Notes: generated from the letters alone by a model not told the origin. 10,377 bases of DNA from Cyclostephanos tholiformis (GCA_036939975.1 JALLPB010004625.1:1-10377), one strand, 5' to 3'. Shown: positions 1 to 8,130, counted from the stretch's first letter. Program-made: numbers and translations.

Positions 1-304
1 AGCTTGTACCTCAAGCCACGGATATATTCAGTTGCCTGTTTCATAGCAACAAACTCGCTGCCAAAAGTGCTTGTTTCACATGAAGTCTGCTTCTTTGAGC
101 TCCAATAAATTGGGGCGCCATTTAGAAGCACAATGAATCCAGTTCTGGAGCGTCTAGTGAGTAAACACCAGCATGGTCAACATCAACAAAGACTTGCATT
201 GTCATTGACTGACTGCATGGTTTTGGCATGTTGTTTGGTAATTCCTATTCCTCAGCAAGCCCCTCACAGCCATATGGCAAGTACAACCAATCCTGTTGCT
301 CAAA
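1..304 (-). pseudogene. RNase H remnant of copia pol, continuing past the left edge
   Basis: RNase H removes the RNA strand during reverse transcription. Two frames are needed. The first (304 to about 168) reads FEQQDWLYLPYG, a TAG at 247-245, then ELPNNMPKP and VFVDVDHAG, with a catalytic Asp candidate at codon 184-182. The second (167-1) has no ATG but is fully open: LTRRSRTGFIVLLNGAPIYW, SSKKQTSCETSTFGSEFVAM, KQATEYIRGLRYK, with the second acidic residue (Glu) at 56-54. The shift at about 167 fits loss of one base from a GGT-GAT-TTA context (AGDLL expected from the family). The remaining RNase H residues and the 3' LTR would lie outside the window. Confidence 0.9.
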
Positions 305-312
305 TACTAGGT

Positions 313-1260
313 TTATATATCTAAAGCAACAGGCATCGGATTGAATACCATCTCAGTATTTGAATGCGCCTTCAAGTAGGCAAAGATATGGTATATCTCC
401 TTTCAGTGCCCAGCCCTTGGTAGAGCAAGGTGCGAGGACATCATTGACAATTCGACGTTGATGTCCACACGTCCTAATACAACAATCCATCATAGCACTC
501 CAACTAGAGAGTGGAAATATGATGCTTCAGACTCTCCCAACTTTGAAGACACATCAATTTCTGGATGGTACCCACTTGAGAGTGGGGTGGGAGCTTTGTA
601 GGGAAGCTTCTCTCCTGACTTTGCAAGATGATTCTCCACATTTTGCACAGCAGATTGGACATATTGGCATGAGCCAAATGCCCAAGCTTTAGTTCCATTT
701 TCAAGTGTTACCTCACAAAGCTTACCACCCAAGTATTGGAAAGGAGGTCCAATGGACTCCCCCCATAACACAAAGTGTTGACCTATTTCCTTTTGGAGGA
801 CATTGTCAGCATTCACAGAGATTACCAGAACATCATCAACATACAATAAGACGTATTCATAGTACTCCTTCCCTGTTGATCATTTCAACAGCCTAAGCCA
901 AACATCAGGGTTGGCCTGGGAAGAAGTAAAGCCAAGTTGGCCCATGCAGTCACAAAGGTAATGCCAAAAATTGTATCCAGCAACTTTGCTGCCATACAAG
1001 GCATGATGAATTACTGCAATACAACCTTCATTCTCGATCCCAAACTCAGGGCCACAAATGATGAAGTGCTTCTCCGAGCTTGGAGCTTGGAGGTACACAT
1101 TGCGAATGTCAGCTCCCAGCACAGGTAGACCAAGAAGAGCTGCATGCATCAAAGCAATCCGGATACTATCATGTGAAACAACTCCAGCAAAGCTTGACAT
1201 CACTGAGTCCGGGATTTTATGCGCATCCTTGACCCAACATGCTTTATTGAGTAAAATCCA
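313..1260 (-). pseudogene. Reverse transcriptase remnant of copia pol
   Basis: This is the RNA-dependent DNA polymerase of the element and its best-preserved part: one frame covers about 315 codons and is broken by stops at 882-880, 492-490, 405-403 and 315-313. In order I see WVKDAHKIPDS, SFAGVVSHDSIRIAL, the first catalytic Asp (1110-1108) in GADIRNVYLQAP, GPEFGIENEG, HHALYGSKVAGYNFW, LGFTSSQANPDVWL, the YVDD box with Asp codons 837-835 and 834-832, SIGPPFQYLGGKL, TKAWAFGSCQYVQSAV, and ASYFHSLVGVL. A TGA at 492-490 then replaces the arginine normally preceding WIVVLGRVD, followed by MMSSHLALPRAGH and IFAYLKAHSNTEMVF. Pieces beginning at 1203 and 846 are halves of this one domain. NVYLQAP shows an Ala-to-Val change from the usual NAYLQAP. 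Confidence 0.93.
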
Positions 1261-2400
1261 TCTTCACGTTGAAAACCAAGTGCTCAGAGGCCTTATGCCA
1301 CCCTGGTGGTGCCTTCATACCTGGGCCCAAGATCTCAAAGGCAACGCAAACATTGCCCATCTCCTTCGAAAGGACATCCTGCCATAGAGTGTTTCCATTC
1401 TTTTGATTGATTTCAAATACATGCTTAACAGAAGTAGGTAGTTCAATCCCATATTTGTGACTGGTTTTCCATACCCTTGAAGTCACAGCAGATTCAATCA
1501 CATCCCTTTTTCTCAAAACAGAAGGGACCCACCAAGCAAAGGCAGGTTTGTCAGCTATATTCCTAGCTGTTACATACTCTGTGACCTGGACAGGATTTGA
1601 CTCCTTTAATATCTTTAAATTGATCCATTGGCGCAAGCCATTGGTCCATTGGACCAGGAATTTCCAACCGTGAGTTGTTTGACGCATTTGCTTGGTTCCA
1701 GTCTTGGTAATGAAGTATTTGTTGGCCATTTTCATAGTCCCCCCTGAACTCTTGTGATCTACTATTTCATAAAGCAGAGAACTTGAAAAACCGTCAGCAT
1801 CCAATTCCATGAAGATATTGGAAGCAATGGTGTTTGCAGAGTAAGCTCGTGTCATTCCATCATCCAATTTGCATTCATAAAGCAAAGTGTTTAGAAGAGG
1901 GTTATTGTTGAATATACTAACCAGGCATCCTTCATTGTCAACGCCATGGCATACCACCTTTGGCCATGTTATTGCCATTAGGCAGCATGACCTCTGCATT
2001 GATCAAGGCATCAGTGACAGATTTAATTTCAAATGGCTTGCCTGCTGCATCCATCAAGTCACCTTCAGGGATGAAAAGTAAGACCTCAACACCATCCTTG
2101 TAAGGCTCCAAGTCCCACAGAGCATCAAAGGTTGTGGTGGCCTCATTATCCAAAGGAACAACCTTAGGAATCTTGACGGAGTCACCCAATATGCCACATA
2201 TTGCCACATTAAAAAGAGAACGTTTCTCTATTTCTACCTCATTAGAAGGGGAGAGCTCAGCAGGAGTGAGGCAGCATAGTGTACAATGAGGCACAACTTT
2301 GCCATTCTCCTTCAAGATCTACTGGGCCATTGCATTCCCTTCATTCTTGGCAGGTCCAAGGCATCGTCCTAACCATTCCTTCTGATATGGATCTTGGCAT
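1244..2400 (-). pseudogene. Integrase C-terminal region and chromodomain-like linker of copia pol
   Basis: The first frame (about 2400-1938) reads KEWLGRCLGPAKNEGN, then a TAG at 2321-2319, then ILKENGKVVP and LTPAEL, and ends in DALINAEVMLPNG. After a shift near 1975 a 252-codon block (1999-1244) follows, with NNNPLLNTLLYE, YSANTIASNIF, HKYGIELPTSVKH, KNGNTLWQDVLSKEM and GWHKASEHLVFNVKMDF, landmarks that lead into the RT fingers. Around 1690-1600 the block reads GWKFLVQWTNGLRQWINLKI, a W-x-FLVQW-x(6)-W-x-x-L arrangement like a chromodomain. The end at 1244 is a TAA produced by an apparent one-base insertion at about 1247; similarity continues in another frame as KACWVKDAHK. An Arg-rich family motif at 2288-2271 has become HCTLCC, consistent with CpG decay. 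Confidence 0.83.
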
Positions 2401-3076
2401 CTCTATAGTATACCCACTCATAATAGGCATACTGGCAGATGTGGGAGATGTCCGCCTCAGTTCCAAAAGTATAGGTGTGAGGATTGGTACTATTAAGCTG
2501 GAAGAGCTTCTTAGCAGTGATCTGGAAGATCAATGCCCATCGTTCCATACAATAATTCCATAGGACTAGAGTGACCCTGAGGATTGCATGTCTTTCCTTG
2601 TTGCCTCCTTCATAAATTCAATATAAAGCTCTGCATGGTTGGCCCACAGGGTCTCAGCTTCCAAGACCTTCAGTGTCATACCAATCTGAGCACAGAACTG
2701 GATGAGGGTCACAAACAAAGACTTCAGGGGCCCCAACTTCCTTAGCAAATTGCTTAACCACCAAGTGGACCTCTTGTTGCCTTTTCATAGGATAAAATGC
2801 AATGAATCCTTTGTCAGAGACAAAGAGCTGAGTACAGACATTCCCTCATGAACTTTTCACAGCACCTGTCATAAAAACAGTATCCATGAAGAAGAAACTT
2901 TTCATCTTCTTATATCTCACAGCCCAATCATTCGTGCCAACATTCCTTGACAGAGATGAATCTGGATCATGGCAAAGAGATTGGGTCATTACACCAAGGG
3001 TGTGAGCAGGTTCATCATGTGAGATGCACCAAACCTTGGCCAAGTGCTCAGCACTCACTCCCTTTGATCTCCCGCA
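2390..3076 (-). pseudogene. Integrase catalytic core remnant (DDE) of copia pol
   Basis: Integrase inserts the cDNA copy into host DNA. After a frame change near 3075 the sequence reads RSKGVSAEHLAKVW, SSLSRNVGTNDW and FFFMDTVF. The first catalytic Asp is codon 2884-2882. After a TGA at 2848-2846 the same frame gives QLFVSDKGF, QFAKEVGAPEVFVCDP, with the second Asp at 2710-2708. The usual SGEQTSKEV-like segment is missing immediately after this CDP; a deletion of a little over 20 bases, with a frameshift, is inferred. The next frame supplies QFCAQIGMTLKVLE and NHAELYIEFMKEATRKDM, with the catalytic Glu at 2631-2629. Another shift at about 2568 leads to LVLWNYCMERWALIF and YYEWVYYRDA. All three DDE residues survive in separate frames. 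Confidence 0.88.
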
Positions 3077-3585
3077 GAGATAGCCTGTATCATGGCAAAC
3101 ACAGTTGCTAACTTTTCTGATACCCTTGCCTCAAATATCTTGCAAGTGTCATCATCCTTCAAGATGCTTCTGAAAGCCATCGCAGCATGGGACACATGAG
3201 CATTCTCAGTCACCTGTGATGCAAAACAGTTATGCTCATAACTGCCTTCCAAGCTAGCCAACTTGACACATATTTGTGGGGCATTTAGCTTGGTAGCCTC
3301 ATCTGCAGGCAATGGACATCCGTATTCATTGGATGTGAAGACTTTGTCAATGGCATCATTGACCACGTGACCTCATTGCCATATAACTTGCTCAGTGCTC
3401 AGCTTGGCTTCAGAGAAGAGTGTATGGGGTGGTCGAATTCCATGTTCAACAATCAGGCCATTGGTATCAAGCATAGCTTCTTCATTTTCAGCATAATACA
3501 ACATGTGCGGGTCCCAAGCATCCCCATCCAGAGTTATAAAAACAATAGGAAAAGTATCCCAATTTTAGACCTCCTCAAGGGTCAG
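3055..3585 (-). pseudogene. Spacer between protease and integrase of copia pol
   Basis: One frame runs through this block from about 3585 to 3055, with stops at 3567-3565 (TAA) and 3375-3373 (TGA). Readable stretches include WDTFPIVFITLDGDAWDPHM and LDTNGLIVEHGIRPPHTLF, then, after the second stop, VVNDAIDKVFTSNEYGCPL, APQICVKLASLEGS, SHAAMAFRSILK and IFEARVSEKLATVFAMIQA. This region sits where CoDi-type elements carry a long linker ahead of the integrase. The TGA at 3375-3373 follows a Gln codon where the family tends to have arginine, so it may be a CGA-to-TGA change. The ATG-less 103-codon block from 3366 is only the part downstream of that stop, not a separate gene. No biochemical role is assigned. 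Confidence 0.75.
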
Positions 3586-4102
3586 GAAAATAGGAAAAGA
3601 TTCCATTCAACTTGAGATGAATAAGCAATCCAGTCTCCAAATCATACAAAGCATGATTGTCTATTGTTGGCAATGCCATCTGATGCTTGGGGGTCTCATC
3701 AACTTGGAGACCAGCCAACCATATCAAAAACAGTGGTATCAAATTGTGATCCATCGTTGGAATCAGCAATGCATTCCTCATCACTAACAGGTACGTCAGA
3801 AGAGAAATGGAGTCATCATACCCAAGAGCAACATCTCCAATTTCAACCATATCCATTGTAGGAAGGTTTTAAGAAAAAGGGGTGACTGATGCATGACAAC
3901 CACTGATGGCAATGACTGTGCAGTCAGAGCTTGCAACTGCCATATTGGCATGAGAGTCCATTTTGGTTGCATAGACACCACCATGACTTCCCATCAAGAC
4001 ACCCCCAATTGTAGCGACCAGCACTGAGGCACACACCGCAGGACAAAGAGATGCTTTATCCCCATCAGCCAGTGGCATTACATGATAGGGATTGCAAGGC
4101 CT
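3575..4102 (-). pseudogene. Aspartic protease remnant of copia pol
   Basis: This is the protease that would cut the Gag-Pol polyprotein. The frame is the same as the last gag block, separated from it only by a TGA at 4105-4103, which may be a mutated sense codon or a native gag stop. The catalytic Asp is codon 3958-3956 in KMDSHANMAVASSD, which matches the D-S-H-A/T signature of this lineage. A TAA at 3871-3869 breaks the domain; the frame continues with VEIGDVALGYDD and then QVDETPKHQM and LKLNGIFSYF, family landmarks of the protease C-terminal side. The block ends at TGA 3577-3575, after which similarity resumes in another frame. About 175 codons are covered, close to the expected span. Confidence 0.85.
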
Positions 4103-5742
4103 TCAGATCTTATCCTTCGTCTGAAGGATTCCCGTGAGCTTAAGCATTGCAACATTAGCATGCTCAATCATCACCTCAGGGGCAACACCCGCTGCCAATC
4201 CAATGACAGCACCAACACCCGCGGCATGCAGGAAGGCAGTGGGACTCATTGCACTGGCCCGGATGGCTGCAACACTTGTTGCCTGCACATCCGCCATTGC
4301 CTCAAACAACTCATTCTGTTGAGCTTCCATTTTAGAAATCATGTTCTTAAACTTCTTGGCATTGTCTGATTTGTTGCGGGAACTACCAGCTGGCGAAGTG
4401 CGTTTTCCCTTCTCCTTACCCTGGTTCTTGCCTCCACCATTTGCCTTGTTCCATTTGGTCAACTCTTCTTGCTGTCCTTGGAAAGGTTCTTATATTCTTC
4501 GAACTTGTGGTAATGAAGAGCAACCCCAGTCACTCCTTTCCCAGGTTTCTCATGATCCTCACCCAGACCACCCTGGTGGAATTTAACCCCAATGCCAGAG
4601 ATATTGGCCTCAAAAGAAACCCTCCCCTTCTTTGCAGCCTTTGCAACAACAGGGCAGGAGGGTGCCAAGAAAGTGAAAGCGTTCTCAAAATTGATATGCT
4701 TGTCAGCATCATCCTGACGTACTGCAGCCATAGCAGCAAGGACAGATGGAGCAATTGTCTTGAAGGAATCAAGGAGATGGTGACTCGTGCTCAATCATTT
4801 GGGATCTCCATGGGAATATACTCAGCACACTCACTAAGAGTGATGAATGCTTTGTGATGCAGTCCCATGTGCTGAGAAAGAGTAATTGAAGTAGTCCCCA
4901 ACCATGTCCTATTCTTGATGATGTTCTCAGCATCCTTCACAAGCTGATCATAGATTGCTTTCCCAGCATGCTGGGATTGCAAAGCTAGAAGGGCACCCCA
5001 ACCATCACGTCCTCAATGAAATGGAGCAATCATGGCAGCAATATCATGCCCATGAACAGACATCTCAATCATGTCGAAAGTCAAACCATTGTCCACCTTG
5101 AAAAGTGGAGGTTGTGTGGCATCCTAGCCATCAGATCCCCATCGATTGAACCCATCTCAAAGAGTGAGGGTTGCCCACCTGACGTGCAGGGGGAATTGAA
5201 TCAACAGCAGCAATGGCATGGACAATGTAGTCCAAAGGCGCATTGTGTACCCCAACTTTCTGGGAGAGGTGTAGGACAAAAGAGTCAACCCACTTGTGAA
5301 CTTCATGGTTCTTGGTCAACATAGGAGGCTGGCCATGATTGGCCTTTTACCTTTCCATTAGGGCTTTCCACTGTTCCAGAAAGCACATTACTGGCCATGA
5401 CATGTTGTCAGGGTCCAGAGGACGTCCAATATCATCATAGAACTTTGCAATCAACATTGCACCCTTCAACCTCATCTCAGACTTTGCAGACACTTCATAT
5501 GCCTGGATCTCTCCTAGAGTCCCAGCCACATGAGCAGCGGTGCCAAGCGCAGTGACTTTAGGTGGCTTCAATAGGTTAGAAAAGATCACCATCATTCCAT
5601 CATTGTCAAACTCCTTCAAGTCTTCAGTCTCGTTGATACCCTCAACTGCAAGCTGCAGGTGGGTATGGTGAGACAAACCTATGTTGTTTGCATCCTTGAA
5701 GAACAGGGTTAGCACCGTGGCATCGAATAGTTGAGCAGCCAT
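4103..5742 (-). pseudogene. gag: gag remnant of the copia element
   Basis: Gag forms the particle that packages element RNA. The ATG at 5742 is a plausible native start: it opens a 131-codon block that begins MAAQLFDATVL and ends EQWKALMER before a TAA (5349-5347). The same frame continues with HKWVDSF to about 5165. Similarity then moves to a second frame (about 5158-5108), a third (5108 to about 4780, with a TGA at 5015-5013, reading QHAGKAIYDQL), a fourth block (about 4785-4459, reading AAMAAVRQDDADKHINFENAF and AAKKGRVSFEA), and a final block (4475-4103) that is Lys/Gly-rich, then a likely helix (KKFKNMISKMEAQQNELFE), then Ala/Gly-rich. The shift near 4465 looks like a one-base deletion. 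I see no CCHC zinc knuckle in any frame. Identity rests on the family's Gag wording and on position ahead of the protease. Confidence 0.85.
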
Positions 5743-5854
5743 AGTATGAGTAGGGAGTTTGTGATTTCAATCTTTTAAAAGCCAGGCACAAAGAGGAAGC
5801 AGGTCAACTTTGTGAGGAGATCAGAGGTGGTTTTGTCAAGAATTACTTCAAATC

Positions 5855-6473
5855 TGTTGCAACACCTGAGTTTGTACTCCTTTCCCCCTCTTCTTCACTT
5901 TTTCTCTAAAAAAACTTCTGACTCTTCAACTCTTTTACTTTGCAGTGTCTCCAAATCTGAAGTTTAAATAAAAATTGATAATTCCTAACGAGGAACTCAA
6001 TATAAAATTGATTCCGATATGAGATCATAGAAACGCCATACGAATACATGGAGGAAGTCAATATCACCATAATTGAGATCCTTTCTTTATTTCTGTAAAA
6101 AAAGGGGTTTCTCATTTCCCAATTTTATTTCTGCGATATTTGTTGTACTGGATCCTATAGGCCAGTCAAAACAAAATTTCGTAATCATCACATGGATGGG
6201 AACTCAGAAAGATCTACGTGCACAGTTGCCTATTAAAATTGAGAATCGAAACATTCAAGTCGTTAGGAATTTGCTGGGCAATTCAACGGCCAAAATATGC
6301 TGTCACGAATGACTCTTGGACTCGTGAGTGTGGTGTGTTGTGGCCCAACCAAGCCTTTTGTGATGAGGAATGTGTCAAGCTTGTCAGCCAGGCACATCAA
6401 TTGAGGGAGATTTTGTGCTCTTGCTAGACGCGATCATAAAATGTATCTACTCTGTTAACAACACAATACAACA
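5855..6473 (-). other. Candidate 5' LTR of the copia element (weak)
   Basis: The 5' LTR should lie just upstream of gag, at higher coordinates. On the minus strand a 619-bp segment could begin TGTTG (6473-6469) and end CAACA (5859-5855), the short inverted termini usual for copia LTRs, leaving a 112-base leader before the gag ATG at 5742. AT-rich TATA-like strings (around 5966-5976 and 6000-6010) lie inside. Against it: the partner LTR is outside the window, the bases after CAACA do not match the common initiator-Met primer-binding site, TGTTG/CAACA also occurs as a local palindrome at 5855-5864, and another CAACA at 6459-6463 would serve equally well as the outer end. Confidence 0.27.
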
Positions 6474-6628
6474 TCTGCACACATACCAACACTAAGGTAA
6501 ATATTGTTAATTCCATCTTTAAGTATTGTTAGTACTATAGTGTTCTCTTAGAACTCATTGGGGTCCATGCTTTTGCTAAGGTTGGAGGGAACCTGTTGTC
6601 GCACGATGGTGATGACGACTCCCTAACG

Positions 6629-6647
6629 ATGTTGATGTCATCAACAT
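6629..6647. repeat. Perfect 19-bp palindrome
   Basis: The sequence ATGTTGATGTCATCAACAT has 9-bp arms around a single central T, with no mismatch. It lies in non-coding DNA with no gene beside it, so neither an operator nor any other role can be assigned. Confidence 0.8.
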
Positions 6648-7000
6648 GGCAGCATTGATGCAGCTCAAATGGCGACAATACATCGTAGTTCAGCCAAGTA
6701 GGCATGGCAAACAAATGCAACATTAATGTTATTATGGGTCTGCATAAACTGTTCAATGGCCGTGTGCAACCTTAGCACAGGACATATATTACGATAGTCA
6801 TATTTTCATAAAATAAGAATTATGAGAGAGTTTATCTGGACATTGTATTGTAGTTCATATCTGCGTACTCACGCACATTTTACATAGGTAACACTCAAGT
6901 AACAGTACCGTTAAACACATGTGTCATGCACCTCTCAATTTGCTGTATTTAGGGATTTCTATTGGGTACTCCCTTACTTACTGTAGGACAAGTTCTCCTG

Positions 7001-7347
7001 CTACAAGCTTGCCTACGAGCTGCTCTCCTACTACAAGATCACTTACTACAAGAACTCCAACTATGAGCTTGCTTCCAAGAGCCTATGTTCTCACCTATGA
7101 GCTCTCCTACAAGCTTGCCTATGAGGATGCCTACGAGCTCACTGGCTACAAGCTAGCCTACAAGCTTACCTATGAGCTTGCCTATGAGCTTGCCAATGAA
7201 CTCTCCTACAAGCTCGCCTGCCTACAAGGTTTCCTACTATAAGCTTGCCTACGAGCTTGCTTACTAGGAGCTCTCCTACTACAAGCTCACCTACGAGCTT
7301 GCCTACAGCAAACTCTCCTACTACAAGCTTGCCTATGAGCTTGCCTA
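7001..7347. repeat. 12-bp minisatellite, consensus CTACGAGCTTGC
   Basis: More than 20 imperfect copies of a 12-bp unit run head to tail, broken by a few 3-bp or longer interruptions (for example extra CTA triplets giving CTACTACAAG). Among clear units, the CG at positions 5-6 takes three main states: CTACGAG (starts 7013, 7131, 7249, 7291), CTATGAG (7061, 7095, 7119, 7170, 7182, 7333) and CTACAAG (7001, 7031, 7046, 7107, 7146, 7158, 7206, 7222, 7279, 7321). One unit (7237) has both changes. The plus strand translates as a Y-E/K-L-A tetrapeptide repeat, but TAG codons interrupt it at 7265-7267 and elsewhere, and no gene context supports a protein. A degenerate fringe reaches about 7384. Confidence 0.93.
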
Positions 7348-7384
7348 AAATAGCTCCTACTATGTCTTCTACTTCAAGCTCACC

Positions 7385-7473
7385 TAGATTTTGCCACTTG
7401 ACCAGTCCAAACCAGACAAAAATTGACTTTGGTGGAGGCATCTTGGTCTGGGGGTGGCAGATGAAGAAAAATC
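7385..7473. repeat. Direct repeat, copy 1 (89 bp)
   Basis: It starts TAGATTTTGCCACTTGACC and ends GGGGGTGGCAGATGAAG plus AAAAATC. It matches copy 2 at 7567-7654 over its full length with about a dozen substitutions and a one-base length difference. It directly follows the minisatellite fringe. Its origin is unknown; it may be a fragment of a dispersed repeat family. Confidence 0.85.
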
Positions 7474-7566
7474 TTTGTAGTATTCACCATCCCTGTATAG
7501 TCAATTTCAAGGGAGAGCTGGCAGGACGACTCCAATTACTGTCCATGTATGCATCAGGGGCTTAGA

Positions 7567-7654
7567 TAGATTTTGCCACTTGACCTGTCCAAAATGGACA
7601 AAAATTGACTTGGGGGAGTTGATTTGGTGTGGGGGTGGCAGATGAAGAAAAATC
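7567..7654. repeat. Direct repeat, copy 2 (88 bp)
   Basis: This is the partner of 7385-7473, offset by 182 bases. It contains a small hairpin (TGTCC at 7586-7590, loop AAAAT, GGACA at 7596-7600) that has decayed in copy 1. The sequence between and after the copies does not match, so only this module is duplicated. Confidence 0.85.
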
Positions 7655-7658
7655 ATTC

Positions 7659-7680
7659 CACCACCAATTTTAAGGTGGTG
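7659..7680. repeat. Short inverted repeat, 7-bp stem and 8-base loop
   Basis: CACCACC (7659-7665) and GGTGGTG (7674-7680) enclose the loop AATTTTAA, itself nearly symmetrical. It sits just after direct repeat copy 2 and could mark one end of that repeat family. There is no U-tract, and a bacterial-type terminator is not expected in this context. Confidence 0.6.
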
Positions 7681-8130
7681 CCAAGGCATTTTCTCTCTCT
7701 CAAATGGGGGTCTCTTAGAGATACCCCATAGAAGTCCCATCTCCCTGGCACGGTGATTTTTGCATGTCACTTTGAGCATGCTAGTGACTGAAAAGTGTAT
7801 GTCATTACTGAATTTGTTAGGGGGTTGTTAGTCATATTTTTACAATGGCATTGTGCATGTGTCATGCACTTTTCACCTTTCTCTGCATAATCCTACAAAT
7901 GTGGGATTTGAGATATGCGAATCCCCAAGTTATCCCAAGAATGTATGGTAAAGTCTGTGATACTTTCTTTCTTGGGAAGAAAGAATAGAACCTGTCACAG
8001 ATACTGGAGGAGTGTTCCCCCAAAAATTTAGTGTAATGGTTTCCAAGGCACCCAAAATACTAGGTTAAGTATGAATTGCAAAAAAATGTATCCCCATGAT
8101 CCCCATGAAAAATTCACAAATCCACAAAAT
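7681..8130. other. Unassigned non-coding stretch
   Basis: I see no open frame of interest. Small symmetries only: CTTTCTT at 7964-7970 or nearby faces AAGAAAG, within an outer CTGTGA/TCACAG pair (about 7955-8000), and a 9-bp unit TCCCCATGA occurs twice in tandem at 8091-8108. A 14-base string CATGTGTCATGCAC at 7856-7869 also occurs at 6918-6931. Confidence 0.55.

Larger units (their letters stand above)
1..5742 (-). mobile_element. Degenerate Ty1/copia LTR retrotransposon (CoDi/GalEa-like), truncated by the window edge
   Basis: The minus strand carries, in copia order, remnants of Gag, aspartic protease, integrase, reverse transcriptase and RNase H; protease before integrase before RT is the Pseudoviridae order, unlike Ty3/gypsy. 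Motifs such as KMDSHA (protease), FFFMDT (integrase), GADIRNVYLQAP and YVDD (RT) and VDVDHAG (RNase H) are readable. The wording of Gag and of the integrase-RT linker resembles the CoDi/GalEa elements of diatoms and other algae, from memory of the family. The coding path needs about 13 frame changes and crosses in-frame stops at 5349-5347, 5015-5013, 4105-4103, 3871-3869, 3567-3565, 3375-3373, 2848-2846, 2321-2319, 882-880, 492-490, 405-403, 315-313 and 247-245. It cannot be autonomous. The end of RNase H and the 3' LTR lie beyond position 1. Confidence 0.93.
5743..7000. other. AT-rich non-coding stretch upstream of gag
   Basis: This 1.26-kb region holds the gag leader, the weak LTR candidate and, beyond it, unassigned DNA. 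Reading frames here are short (79 codons or fewer), show no recognisable domain and no family-like wording. A pyrimidine-rich run lies at 5873-5906. A perfect 19-bp odd palindrome lies at 6629-6647. I see no tRNA-like or other structured RNA gene. Confidence 0.6.

Noticed and set aside
133..324. Plus-strand open frame of 63 codons opposite the RNase H region
   Set aside because: It is a shadow of the minus-strand pol remnant, with no domain of its own. The same holds for the other plus-strand frames between 700 and 5330.
3055..3366. 103-codon frame as a separate gene
   Set aside because: It is bounded by a stop inside the pol spacer and by a frameshift, and it joins the integrase region in wording and direction. 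It is a fragment of pol.
7166..7779. Two minus-strand frames that share PKSIFVxFGxVKWQNL
   Set aside because: The shared peptide comes from the 88-89 bp DNA duplication. The similarity at DNA level is enough to explain it, and there is no sign of selection on the protein.
6918..7869. 14-base string CATGTGTCATGCAC at 6918-6931 and 7856-7869 as terminal direct repeats of an element
   Set aside because: The match does not extend convincingly beyond about 18 bases, and the region between is made of unrelated repeats. A chance match or a small dispersed motif is as likely.
7955..8000. Nested short inverted repeats (CTGTGA/TCACAG around CTTTCTT/AAGAAAG)
   Set aside because: The stems are short and partly simple sequence, with unequal spacing. 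There is no reason to call a structured RNA.
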